Below, piece by piece: positions 6,884-12,583 of a stretch of DNA of 14,689 bases. The stretch is taken from NCBI GenBank assembly GCA_049964655.1, contig JBMFXC010000065.1, forward strand, positions 1 through 14,689, written 5' to 3'. The notes below the pieces were generated by a model. That model was not told the origin of the DNA. It made no database searches and saw only the letters and a program-made list of their open reading frames with translations. The DNA comes from JAJZJT01 sp049964655. Lineage in GTDB: Bacteria; Actinomycetota; Acidimicrobiia; Acidimicrobiales; RAAP-2. The stretch's first letter is position 1. Each line of letters starts with the position of its first letter. A program made the translations under genes and the position numbers.

Positions 6884-7155
6884 GCGTCAAGGTCCGTGTC
6901 CCTGCCCAGTTGCGCACGCTGACCGGTGGTGTCGGTGAGGTGCTCGTCGACGGAGGGACGGTCGGTGAGGCGCTCAAGGCCCTCGATGCCGCCCACTCCG
7001 GGTTCGCCGAGCGGCTCTTCGATGAGTCCGGCGGGCTCCGGCGCTTCGTGAACGTGTTCGTCTCCGACGAGGACGTCCGCTTTCTCGAGGGGCTCGCCAC
7101 GCCGGTCGCCGACGGGCAGACCATCTCGATCGTGCCGGCTGTCGCCGGCGGCTGA
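6880..7155 (+). CDS. CysO/MoaD/ThiS-family sulfur-carrier protein
   Basis: A 91-aa ubiquitin-fold carrier ending in AVAGG. The terminal Gly-Gly is the site that becomes adenylated and thiocarboxylated in this family. The segment RFVNVFVSDEDVRFLEGLAT, followed by VADGQTISIVPAVAGG, closely resembles mycobacterial CysO as I remember it, more than molybdopterin MoaD. In Mycobacterium CysO delivers sulfide to CysM for cysteine synthesis, and the Mec protease releases the product. No Mec, CysM or activating MoeB/MoeZ homolog is present in this window. ATG 6880 overlaps the upstream stop as ATGA and has GAGGAG 6 nt before it. The obvious partner is the ThrC-like enzyme encoded in the same operon. 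Confidence 0.92.
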   Translation: MSVKVRVPAQLRTLTGGVGEVLVDGGTVGEALKALDAAHSGFAERLFDESGGLRRFVNVFVSDEDVRFLEGLATPVADGQTISIVPAVAGG

Positions 7156-7188
7156 CTGCGGTGGCTGACTCTGACGGCTGACTGTGGC
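7150..7188. repeat. 13-bp tandem repeat beginning across the cysO-like stop
   Basis: Three 13-bp units each begin GGCTGACT (7150, 7163, 7176) and diverge in their last five bases. The first unit contains the carrier gene's TGA (7153-7155). Because the period is not a multiple of three, the array places TGA in every frame. Confidence 0.85.
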
Positions 7189-7205
7189 CCGGTCACTGCC
7201 GGGGC
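7186..7205 (+). terminator. Weak hairpin after the thrC-carrier operon
   Basis: CCCGG (7188-7192) and CCGGG (7199-7203) pair around the loop TCACTG, and one bulge lets the stem extend. No U-tract follows. It could separate the operon from groEL but is unconvincing on its own. Confidence 0.25.
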
Positions 7206-7225
7206 AGACAGGCGGTCCGGTGCGG

Positions 7226-7254
7226 TTGCATCCTTCGACGGATCGTGGTTTGCT
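7226..7254 (+). promoter_or_regulatory. Possible groEL promoter
   Basis: TTGCAT (7226-7231), 17 nt, then TTTGCT (7249-7254) would place the start of transcription at the CIRCE operator, as is usual for HrcA-controlled genes. Both hexamers are weak. An alternative is TTGCTG (7250-7255) with TAGAGT (7272-7277) inside the CIRCE. Confidence 0.35.
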
Positions 7255-7255
7255 G

Positions 7256-7282
7256 TTAGCACTCGACAGCATAGAGTGCTAA
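7256..7282 (+). promoter_or_regulatory. CIRCE operator (HrcA binding site)
   Basis: A perfect 9-9-9 CIRCE: TTAGCACTC, the spacer GACAGCATA, then GAGTGCTAA. This matches the consensus operator bound by the heat-shock repressor HrcA. It lies 61 nt upstream of the groEL start codon, so groEL is predicted to be derepressed by heat or other protein-folding stress. hrcA itself is not in the window. Confidence 0.97.
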
Positions 7283-7343
7283 TGGCTTGGAGCAAGGGCG
7301 CCCGTCAGCGGGTCGCCGACGAACGACCACGGAGGAACACCTG

Positions 7344-8966
7344 ATGGCCAAGTTGATCACCTTCGACGAGGAGGCCCGTCGGTCCCTCGAGAGCGGGATG
7401 AACAAGCTCGCCGACGCGGTGCGTGTCACCCTCGGCCCGAAGGGCCGCAACGTCGTCCTCGACAAGAAGTGGGGCGCGCCGACGATCACCAACGACGGCG
7501 TGTCGATCGCCAAGGACATCGAGCTCGAGGACCCGTTCGAGAAGATCGGTGCCGAGCTGGTCAAGGAGGTCGCGAAGAAGACCGACGACGTTGCCGGTGA
7601 CGGAACGACCACGGCAACCGTCCTCGCATGGGCCATGGTCCGCGAGGGACTGCGCAATGTGGCGGCCGGCGCCAACCCGATGTCGCTCAAGAAGGGCATC
7701 GAAGCCGGTGTCGAGGCCGCGGTGACCTCGCTCCGGGGGATCGCCCGCGAGACCGACTCGAAGGGCCAGATCGCCCAGGTGGCATCCATCTCGGCGGCCG
7801 ACACGGAGATCGGCGAGATGATCTCGGAGGCCATCGACAAGGTCGGCAAGGACGGTGTGATCACCGTCGAAGAGTCCCAGACCTTCGGCATGGACATGGA
7901 CCTCGTCGAGGGCATGCGCTTCGACAAGGGCTACATCTCGCCCTACTTCGTCACCGACCCGGAGCGGATGGAAGCCGTGCTCGAGGATGCCTACGTGCTC
8001 TTGGTGGGCTCGAAGATCTCCGCCGTGCGCGACCTCCTTCCCGTGCTCGAGAAGGTCATGCAGTCGGGCAAGCCACTCGTCATCATCGCCGAGGACGTCG
8101 AAGGCGAAGCGCTGGCCACGTTGGTGGTCAACAAGATCCGCGGCACCTTCCGCAGCGCCGCCGTCAAGGCGCCCGGGTTCGGAGAGCGCCGCAAGGCCAT
8201 GCTGCAGGACATCGCCATCCTGACCGGTGGGCAGGTCGTCACCGAGGAGGTCGGGCTCAAGCTGGAGAACGTCGGGATCGACCTGCTCGGCCAGGCCCGC
8301 AAGGTGGTCGTGACCAAGGACGAGACCACCATCGTGGAGGGCGCCGGGTCTGACGACGAGATCAAGGGCCGGATCAACCAGATCAAGACCGAGATCGAGA
8401 ACACGGACTCGGACTACGACCGTGAGAAGCTCCAGGAGCGCCTGGCCAAGCTGTCCGGCGGCGTCGCCGTCATCAAGGTGGGCGCGGCGACCGAGGTGGA
8501 GCTGAAGGAGAAGAAGCACCGCATCGAAGACGCGGTCTCGACGACCAAGGCAGCCATCGAAGAGGGTGTGGTGCCCGGTGGTGGAGTGGCCCTGCTGCGT
8601 GCACAGTCTGCCGTGCTCGATGCCGCCGGCAAGCTCGAGGGCGACGAGGCCACCGGTGCACGCATCGTGGCGCGGGCCGTCGAGGAGCCCCTCAAGCAGA
8701 TCGCCGTCAACGCAGGGCTCGAGGGCGGCGTCATCGTCGACAAGGTGCGCAACCTGCCGAAGCCGACCGAGGGTCTGAACGCCGCCACAGGCGAGTACGT
8801 CGACCTCTTCGACAACGGTGTCATCGACGCCGCCAAGGTGACCCGCTCGGCGCTCCAGAACGCCGCCTCGATCGCTGCGCTCTTCCTCACCACCGAGGCA
8901 GTGATCGTCGACAAGCCCGAGGAGTCGGCCCCGGCCATGCCCGGTGGCGGCATGGACGACTTCTGA
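7344..8966 (+). CDS. groEL: 60-kDa chaperonin GroEL
   Basis: A 540-aa Hsp60 chaperonin that folds proteins in the cytosol as a double heptameric ring with GroES. Family hallmarks run the full length: MAKLITFDEEARRSLESGM, VRVTLGPKGRNVVLDKKWG (nucleotide-binding region), VAGDGTTTATVLA with the conserved Asp, IAEDVEGEALATLVVNKIRG, KLSGGVAVIKVGAATEVE and VPGGGVALLR. The tail is MPGGGMDDF, a Gly/Met-type end as in GroEL2/Hsp65 of actinobacteria rather than a His-rich one. ATG 7344 has a GGAGGA Shine-Dalgarno 7 nt upstream. No groES is adjacent, so this is a solitary copy, and another chaperonin locus with groES is expected elsewhere in the genome. Control is by the CIRCE upstream; a strong terminator follows. 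Confidence 0.98.
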   Translation: MAKLITFDEEARRSLESGMNKLADAVRVTLGPKGRNVVLDKKWGAPTITNDGVSIAKDIELEDPFEKIGAELVKEVAKKTDDVAGDGTTTATVLAWAMVREGLRNVAAGANPMSLKKGIEAGVEAAVTSLRGIARETDSKGQIAQVASISAADTEIGEMISEAIDKVGKDGVITVEESQTFGMDMDLVEGMRFDKGYISPYFVTDPERMEAVLEDAYVLLVGSKISAVRDLLPVLEKVMQSGKPLVIIAEDVEGEALATLVVNKIRGTFRSAAVKAPGFGERRKAMLQDIAILTGGQVVTEEVGLKLENVGIDLLGQARKVVVTKDETTIVEGAGSDDEIKGRINQIKTEIENTDSDYDREKLQERLAKLSGGVAVIKVGAATEVELKEKKHRIEDAVSTTKAAIEEGVVPGGGVALLRAQSAVLDAAGKLEGDEATGARIVARAVEEPLKQIAVNAGLEGGVIVDKVRNLPKPTEGLNAATGEYVDLFDNGVIDAAKVTRSALQNAASIAALFLTTEAVIVDKPEESAPAMPGGGMDDF

Positions 8967-8990
8967 TCGGACCACATCGGTCTGGCTGTT

Positions 8991-9021
8991 GTGAGGGGCG
9001 CCCCGGTGGGGCGCCCCTCAC
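8991..9021 (+). terminator. Strong terminator hairpin after groEL
   Basis: GTGAGGGGCGCCCC (8991-9004) and GGGGCGCCCCTCAC (9008-9021) form a perfect 14-bp stem with the 3-nt loop GGT, 24 nt after the groEL stop. The tail GCGTTCTCT is only weakly U-rich. It insulates groEL from hemQ, whose own -10 box lies 8 nt further on. Confidence 0.85.
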
Positions 9022-9029
9022 GCGTTCTC

Positions 9030-9035
9030 TAGACT
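9030..9035 (+). promoter_or_regulatory. Likely -10 box of a leaderless hemQ transcript
   Basis: TAGACT ends 7 nt before the hemQ ATG at 9043. There is no Shine-Dalgarno in the gap, and the groEL terminator sits just upstream. Transcription would begin at or within a base of the start codon. Confidence 0.55.
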
Positions 9036-9042
9036 TGGTCCG

Positions 9043-9825
9043 ATGAGCCCCGAACGCGGTGCCGAAGATGCCGGCGCTCCCGCGTCAGGCGACGTGGCGT
9101 CGAGCCCCAGTGTCGGGACGCCCCGGCCCTCTGGCGTCGTCGGCCCGGTGAGCCCGGCGGTGGGCTGGGGGGTGCTCCACCTCTTCTGCACCGCGCGAGC
9201 CCGCCCGGTCGACGTCGAGGCGGTGGTCGCCGCGGCCAAGGAGGCCGAGGCGGCCGAGATGCAGGTGGTCAGTTTTGCCGTGCTCGGCCACAAGGCCGAC
9301 ATCGGCCTGATGGTGCTCGGCCCCGACGTCTGGCGCTTGCGCGACTTCCAGAGCGCCGTCCAGAGCGCCGGTCTCGACGTGGTCGACTCGTACGTCTCGT
9401 TGACCGAGGTGTCCGAGTACGCGGCGGGCATCCCTGATGCCATGCGGGAGGCACGTCTCCACCCTCGGCTGCCTCCCGAGGGGATGCCGGCGATCTGCTT
9501 CTATCCCATGTCGAAGCGACGGGGCGACGTCGAGGGTGCGAACTGGTACTCGCTCGGCTACGACGACCGCAAGGAGCTCATGTACGGCCACGGGGCCGTG
9601 GGTCGGACGTTTGCCGGAAGGGTCCTCCAGGTCATCACCGGATCTGCGGGTCTTGACGACTGGGAATGGGGCGTCACGCTGTTCGCAGCCCATCCCGACG
9701 ACCTGAAGGAGTGCGTCTACGTCATGCGCTTCGACGAAGCTTCGGCACGCTTTGGCGAGTTCGGCCCGTTCGTGACAGGCATGGTCGCGCCTCTCGACGT
9801 GGTCTTGCACCGGGTGCTCGGGTGA
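9043..9825 (+). CDS. hemQ: Coproheme decarboxylase (HemQ/ChdC, chlorite dismutase family)
   Basis: A 260-aa protein of the chlorite-dismutase-like family. It catalyses the last step of the coproporphyrin-dependent haem pathway of Gram-positive bacteria: H2O2-dependent decarboxylation of coproheme III to haem b. The first 38 residues are a Pro/Gly/Ser-rich extension, and the first domain begins at VGWGVLHLFCTAR. The C-terminal functional domain carries YPMSKRR at 154-160, where Y154 corresponds to the catalytic Tyr (Y145 in S. aureus HemQ). NWYSL follows, then YGHGAVGRTFAGRV with H183 as the likely proximal haem ligand, GSAGLDDWEWGVTLFA, and MRFDEASARFGEFGPF. ATG 9043 is backed by the leaderless -10 spacing. 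The stop overlaps the larE start (GTGA). No other haem genes are in view. Confidence 0.95.
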   Translation: MSPERGAEDAGAPASGDVASSPSVGTPRPSGVVGPVSPAVGWGVLHLFCTARARPVDVEAVVAAAKEAEAAEMQVVSFAVLGHKADIGLMVLGPDVWRLRDFQSAVQSAGLDVVDSYVSLTEVSEYAAGIPDAMREARLHPRLPPEGMPAICFYPMSKRRGDVEGANWYSLGYDDRKELMYGHGAVGRTFAGRVLQVITGSAGLDDWEWGVTLFAAHPDDLKECVYVMRFDEASARFGEFGPFVTGMVAPLDVVLHRVLG

Positions 9826-10901
9826 GCGCCGCGTTGTCGGCGCCGGCACTGGGTGGGGCGGAGCGCCCCGGGGAAGACCCCGAGGAAGACCCCGAGGAAG
9901 TGAGGACGTCCCACCTCGCCGGTTCCGTCCGAACGGACGACGAAGCTGTCGACCGACTGCGTTCTGAGCTGCGGTCGCTCGGCCATGTTGTCGTCGCCTT
10001 CAGCGGCGGGGCCGACTCTGCGTTCCTGGCCTGGATGGCGACAGACGTCCTGGGAACCAGCCGCGTGATGTGCGCCACGGCTGTCTCGCCGTCGCTTGCA
10101 CCGAGCGAGCTCGCCGAGTGCCGAGCGCTGGCTGGCGAGTGGGGGCTTCGCTGGACGGAGGTCGTCACCGACGAGCTCGCTGATCCTGCCTACGTGGCCA
10201 ACGACGGCTTGCGCTGCTTTCACTGCAAGTCCTCCCTCATGAAGGCACTGGCGCCGATCGTCGGCTCCGAGCAAGACGCTGCTCCTGCGAGCACGGTGGT
10301 CAGCGTCGTGCTCGGCGTCAACGTGGACGACCTGGGCGACCACCGACCGGGTCAGCAGGCGGCCGCCCAGGCGGGCGCCACGTTCCCGCTGGTCGCTGCC
10401 GGGTTCACCAAGGAGGCCGTCCGGCGATGGTCGCGGGCACTCGGGCTGCGCACGTGGGACAAGCCCGCTGCCGCCTGTCTCGCCTCGCGGGTTCCCTACG
10501 GGACGCCGGTGACCATCGGAACCCTACGTCGTGTGGCACTCGCCGAGGAGGCGCTCCGGGGCCTGGGGTTCGGCCAGCTCAGGGTTCGTCACTACGGGGA
10601 CACGGCACGCCTCGAAGTTCCGCTCGACGACCTCGCCGTGGTGGTCGAGCGACGCGAGCAGGTCGCTGTCGCCGTGCACGACGCCGGCTACCGCTATGTG
10701 ACGCTCGATCTCGACGGGTTCCGGTCAGGAAACCTCAACACAGCCTTGGCGGTTGGTGGGACCGGCTCGGGCCGGCCGCCTGCGGCGAAGGGGACGTCTG
10801 CCAACCCGGATGGGACGTCTGCCAGTCCGGGCGTTGACGGATGTGGTGGGCGACATGACGTCGGAGGTGCGTGGGACGACCAGGTTGGAGGCGACCGATG
10901 A
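9822..10901 (+). CDS. larE: LarE-family ATP-dependent sulfur transferase (PP-loop)
   Basis: A 359-aa PP-loop ATP pyrophosphatase of the LarE family. LarE donates sulfur to the pyridinium bis-thiocarboxylate precursor of the nickel-pincer cofactor used by lactate racemase and related enzymes. The PP-loop is AFSGGADSAFL (SGGADS 61-66). Cysteines C132 and C135 (LRCFHCKSSLM) and C219 (AACLASRVPYG) are present. C219 aligns with the sacrificial Cys of Lactobacillus LarE; a three-Cys set recalls LarE variants reported to use an Fe-S cluster. The core ends at about residue 305 (YRYVTLDLDGFRSGNLN). An acidic/Pro N-terminus with EDPEEDPEE and a Gly/Ser tail with a duplicated GTSA motif lie outside it. 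GTG 9822 overlaps the hemQ stop; the 3' end overlaps the NIL gene by ATGA. No larB, larC or larA is nearby, so the acceptor is uncertain. Confidence 0.9.
   Translation: MSAALSAPALGGAERPGEDPEEDPEEVRTSHLAGSVRTDDEAVDRLRSELRSLGHVVVAFSGGADSAFLAWMATDVLGTSRVMCATAVSPSLAPSELAECRALAGEWGLRWTEVVTDELADPAYVANDGLRCFHCKSSLMKALAPIVGSEQDAAPASTVVSVVLGVNVDDLGDHRPGQQAAAQAGATFPLVAAGFTKEAVRRWSRALGLRTWDKPAAACLASRVPYGTPVTIGTLRRVALAEEALRGLGFGQLRVRHYGDTARLEVPLDDLAVVVERREQVAVAVHDAGYRYVTLDLDGFRSGNLNTALAVGGTGSGRPPAAKGTSANPDGTSASPGVDGCGGRHDVGGAWDDQVGGDR
9873..9900. repeat. 12-bp tandem repeat in larE 5' region
   Basis: GAAGACCCCGAG occurs at 9873-9884 and 9885-9896, followed by a partial GAAG. It encodes the acidic EDPEEDPEE stretch ahead of the LarE catalytic domain and preserves the frame. 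Confidence 0.85.
10791..10832. repeat. 21-bp imperfect tandem repeat in larE 3' region
   Basis: Two 21-bp units start at 10791 and 10812. Each begins GGGACGTCTGCCA and they differ by four substitutions at the unit ends. They encode the paired GTSANPD/GTSASPG motifs in the tail beyond the LarE core. The change is in frame, so the tail is a recent duplication in unconstrained sequence. Confidence 0.8.
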
Positions 10902-11137
10902 TCGGTGTCCGTGTGCGACTGACCTTTCCTGACGAGCTGGTCCGCCAACCGATCGTGGCGCGACTGGTCAGCGAGCTCGGGGTGATGGCGAACATCCGCC
11001 GTGCGGACGTGGGCGAGCACGAAGGGTGGATGGTGTGCGAGCTGGAAGGCGATCCCGAAGCGGTCGACCGGGGGCTCAGTTGGTTGCGGACCGAGGGCGT
11101 CCAGGTCGACTTGCTCGGCGACATCGTCGAGAGCTGA
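10898..11137 (+). CDS. NIL-domain protein
   Basis: A 79-aa single-domain protein that looks like a NIL domain, the ferredoxin-like fold found at the C-terminus of MetN methionine transporters and in archaeal NIL-ferredoxins. Features are VRVRLTFPDELVRQPIVARL (first strand and helix), then NIRRADVGEHEGWMVCELEGD (central strands), a helix AVDRGLSWLRTEG and a final strand VQVDLL. Length and spacing fit the family, but the sequence is short, so the call rests on overall pattern. There are no cysteine clusters for Fe-S binding, only C46. ATG 10898 overlaps the larE stop (ATGA) and has GGAGG 6 nt upstream, so it should be translated together with larE. In other systems NIL domains bind methionine or take part in sulfur transfer; a role as LarE partner is inference. 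Confidence 0.8.
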   Translation: MIGVRVRLTFPDELVRQPIVARLVSELGVMANIRRADVGEHEGWMVCELEGDPEAVDRGLSWLRTEGVQVDLLGDIVES

Positions 11138-11143
11138 CACCCC

Positions 11144-11167
11144 GGAGCCGGAGCCGGAGCCGGAGCC
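11144..11167. repeat. GGAGCC x4 hexanucleotide repeat
   Basis: Four perfect GGAGCC units begin 6 nt after the stop codon of the NIL-domain gene, in the 65-bp convergent gap before the small Cys-rich gene. No clear terminator was seen in this gap. Confidence 0.9.
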
Positions 11168-11202
11168 GACCGGCGTAGCCCCGGTGAACAGATGGGATCG
11201 GG

Positions 11203-11385
11203 TCAGGCACCCCCGGGGCGGATGGTCCACCCTGCTCCCGAGACTTTCCGGGGCTCGAAGAAGACGCAACCGTCCGGGCAGGAGAACGGTAGGTGCTCGT
11301 TGGCGCCCATCCGGCACTTCTCGAGCTTTTCGTTCCTGCTCGTCGTCTGCATGATGTAGTGGCGGCACTCCTCGTTGGCGGGCAC
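11203..11385 (-). CDS. Unrecognised 60-aa Cys-rich protein
   Basis: A short minus-strand gene of unknown function. The protein (from GTG 11385) contains CRHYIMQTTSRNEKLEKC, then CRMGANEHLPFSC, then CPDGCVFFEPR, and ends near VSGAGW. The four cysteines C7, C24, C36 and C40 are spaced C-x16-C-x11-C-x3-C, which would suit a zinc or Fe-S site. It has no signal peptide or membrane segment. I believe it is real because third codon positions are nearly all G or C, whereas overlapping frames on the other strand give low-complexity Arg/Ser protein. The style also recalls small conserved actinobacterial proteins, though I cannot name a family. The start is uncertain: an in-frame GTG at 11421 would add 12 residues, and neither has a well-spaced Shine-Dalgarno. 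It converges on the larE-NIL operon and diverges from the NUDIX gene. Confidence 0.7.
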   Translation of the reverse strand: MPANEECRHYIMQTTSRNEKLEKCRMGANEHLPFSCPDGCVFFEPRKVSGAGWTIRPGGA

Positions 11386-11523
11386 GCTCCATTGTGGCCC
11401 ACGGTGTCCGCGGTCTGGCACGCGGCAGCGCAGCTCCACCCGGAGACGGCCCCCCGGCGGAGTCGGCGGTACGTCGGTGGCGTTGCTGTGTCGGCGGGGC
11501 GTTCGATCGAGACGCCGATCCGG

Positions 11524-11529
11524 TAGCGT
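11524..11529 (+). promoter_or_regulatory. Likely -10 box of a leaderless NUDIX gene
   Basis: TAGCGT ends 7 nt before the GTG at 11537. No Shine-Dalgarno is present in the gap. The spacing matches that at the aldo/keto reductase and hemQ starts. Confidence 0.5.
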
Positions 11530-11536
11530 CGACCGC

Positions 11537-12232
11537 GTGGACCACCGGGTCTCGACCAAGCAGCTGCTGCGGTGGAGCGAAGCTCTGGCCGGCATCGCTC
11601 GTACCGGCCTCGGCTTCACGAAGTCCCTCTACGAGCAGGAGCGCTTCGAAGAGGTGCTCCATGTCGCCGCCGATATCCGGGCTAGCGCCGAGGGCGACGC
11701 CGCCGGCGAGGACGCCGAGGGCAGGGTGGACGAGTGGCTCCGTTCGGTCGGCGAGGGAGTCCCCGGTTACGTCACGCCCAAGGTTGCCGTGGGAGCGGCT
11801 GTCGGGAACGATCGCGGCGAGATCTTGCTCATCAAGCGTGCCGATTCCGGGGTATGGCTGTACCCGACCGGATGGGCGGACGTGGGCTACTCGGCGGCCG
11901 AGGTGGTCGTGAAGGAGGTCGAGGAGGAGACCGGTATCGACGTCGAGGTCGTCCGGCTCGTCGCCGTCCTTGACGGGCTCCGTCTCGGCATCAGCCGGAT
12001 CCCGTTGTACTCCCTCGTCTTCCAGTGCCGACCCGTCGGTGGCGAGCTGCGGCCTCACCCGCTCGAGTGCACCGACGTCGGTTGGTTCGCTCCCGACCGG
12101 CTTCCCGCTCCGCTCGCCGGAGCGGAGCGGTGGGGACCTCACATCTTCGCTGCCCTTGCCGGTGAGCCAGTCGACGTCCTCTACGACTCGGTCCGGTCGC
12201 CCACCTGGCGCGGTGACCCCGATCGGCTCTGA
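11537..12232 (+). CDS. NUDIX hydrolase with N-terminal helical domain (YjhB-like)
   Basis: A 231-aa NUDIX hydrolase, a Mg2+-dependent enzyme cleaving nucleoside diphosphate-X compounds such as ADP-ribose or sugar nucleotides. Residues 1-70 are a helical region (TKQLLRWSEALAGIARTG, YEQERFEEVLHVAADI) like the N-terminal domain of the YjhB-type family. The NUDIX fold starts at VTPKVAVGAAVGNDRGEILLIKR, and the NUDIX box is GWADVGYSAAEVVVKEVEEETGI. Against the consensus GX5EX7REUXEEXGU, the first Glu is Tyr and the Arg is Lys; from memory this W-ADVG-S form is normal for YjhB-like members, and the metal-binding EE pair is intact. GTG 11537 was chosen because homology begins there and a TAGCGT box lies 7 nt upstream; the frame is open back to 11375 with Arg-rich, non-conserved sequence. 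Substrate unknown. Confidence 0.9.
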   Translation: MDHRVSTKQLLRWSEALAGIARTGLGFTKSLYEQERFEEVLHVAADIRASAEGDAAGEDAEGRVDEWLRSVGEGVPGYVTPKVAVGAAVGNDRGEILLIKRADSGVWLYPTGWADVGYSAAEVVVKEVEEETGIDVEVVRLVAVLDGLRLGISRIPLYSLVFQCRPVGGELRPHPLECTDVGWFAPDRLPAPLAGAERWGPHIFAALAGEPVDVLYDSVRSPTWRGDPDRL

Positions 12233-12285
12233 CGACCCTGAGGTGCTGACGGCTCTGAGGTGCTGACGGCTCTGAGGTGCTGACG
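12231..12285. repeat. 17-bp tandem repeat, left flank of assembly gap
   Basis: Starting inside the NUDIX stop codon, CTGAGGTGCTGACGGCT is repeated at a 17-bp period (two full units and a 14-nt partial) and then runs into Ns. The 55 nt from 12231 are identical to the 55 nt that follow the gap. Copy number cannot be determined from this assembly. Confidence 0.9.
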
Positions 12286-12385
12286 NNNNNNNNNNNNNNN
12301 NNNNNNNNNNNNNNNNNNNNNNNNNNNNNNNNNNNNNNNNNNNNNNNNNNNNNNNNNNNNNNNNNNNNNNNNNNNNNNNNNNNNN
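12286..12385. other. 100-N assembly gap
   Basis: Exactly 100 undetermined bases, a conventional placeholder for a gap of unknown size. It lies inside the 17-bp tandem repeat, and both flanks are the same 55-nt string. The true length may be zero, negative (an overlap) or many repeat units. Confidence 0.98.
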
Positions 12386-12440
12386 GACGACCCTGAGGTG
12401 CTGACGGCTCTGAGGTGCTGACGGCTCTGAGGTGCTGACG
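12386..12440. repeat. 17-bp tandem repeat, right flank of assembly gap
   Basis: An exact copy of 12231-12285, including the leading GACGACC that is not part of the repeat unit. A true long tandem array would not be expected to restart with that leader, which points to an assembly duplication. Confidence 0.9.
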
Positions 12441-12569
12441 ACGTCGTTCTCCGGCACCCCGATCGTGGTGGTCCAACCGGCCCCCGGGCTTTGTGCGCGA
12501 ATCGCGAAGGCGCGTGCCCGCCACGGGCGCATCACGGGCGCGGGAGCCGGTCGGTTGGCCGACGGTCGG
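12441..12569. other. Non-coding stretch between repeat and GNAT gene
   Basis: The interval from the NUDIX stop to the GNAT start is 351 bp, made up of the repeat, the gap and this unique part. A plus-strand frame is open from about 12414 to a TGA at 12585-12587 that overlaps the GNAT start. Its only start is a GTG inside the repeat (12432), and it would encode 51 residues I do not recognise. It may be a gene remnant or chance; I see no RNA gene or terminator here. Confidence 0.4.
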
Positions 12570-12575
12570 TACACT
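12570..12575 (+). promoter_or_regulatory. Likely -10 box of a leaderless GNAT gene
   Basis: TACACT, a good TANNNT match with A at position 4, ends 8 nt before the GTG at 12584. There is no Shine-Dalgarno. Of the four boxes of this kind in the window it is among the closest to TATAAT. Confidence 0.5.
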
Positions 12576-12583
12576 GCTCGACC

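Noticed and set aside
7305..8975. A 556-codon open frame antisense to groEL
   Set aside because: A mirror of groEL codon bias: it is His/Asp/Leu-rich with no recognisable motifs, and groEL is certain.
12231..12440. The repeats flanking the Ns as a CRISPR array
   Set aside because: Units are 17 bp and directly abutting with no spacers, and no cas genes are present.
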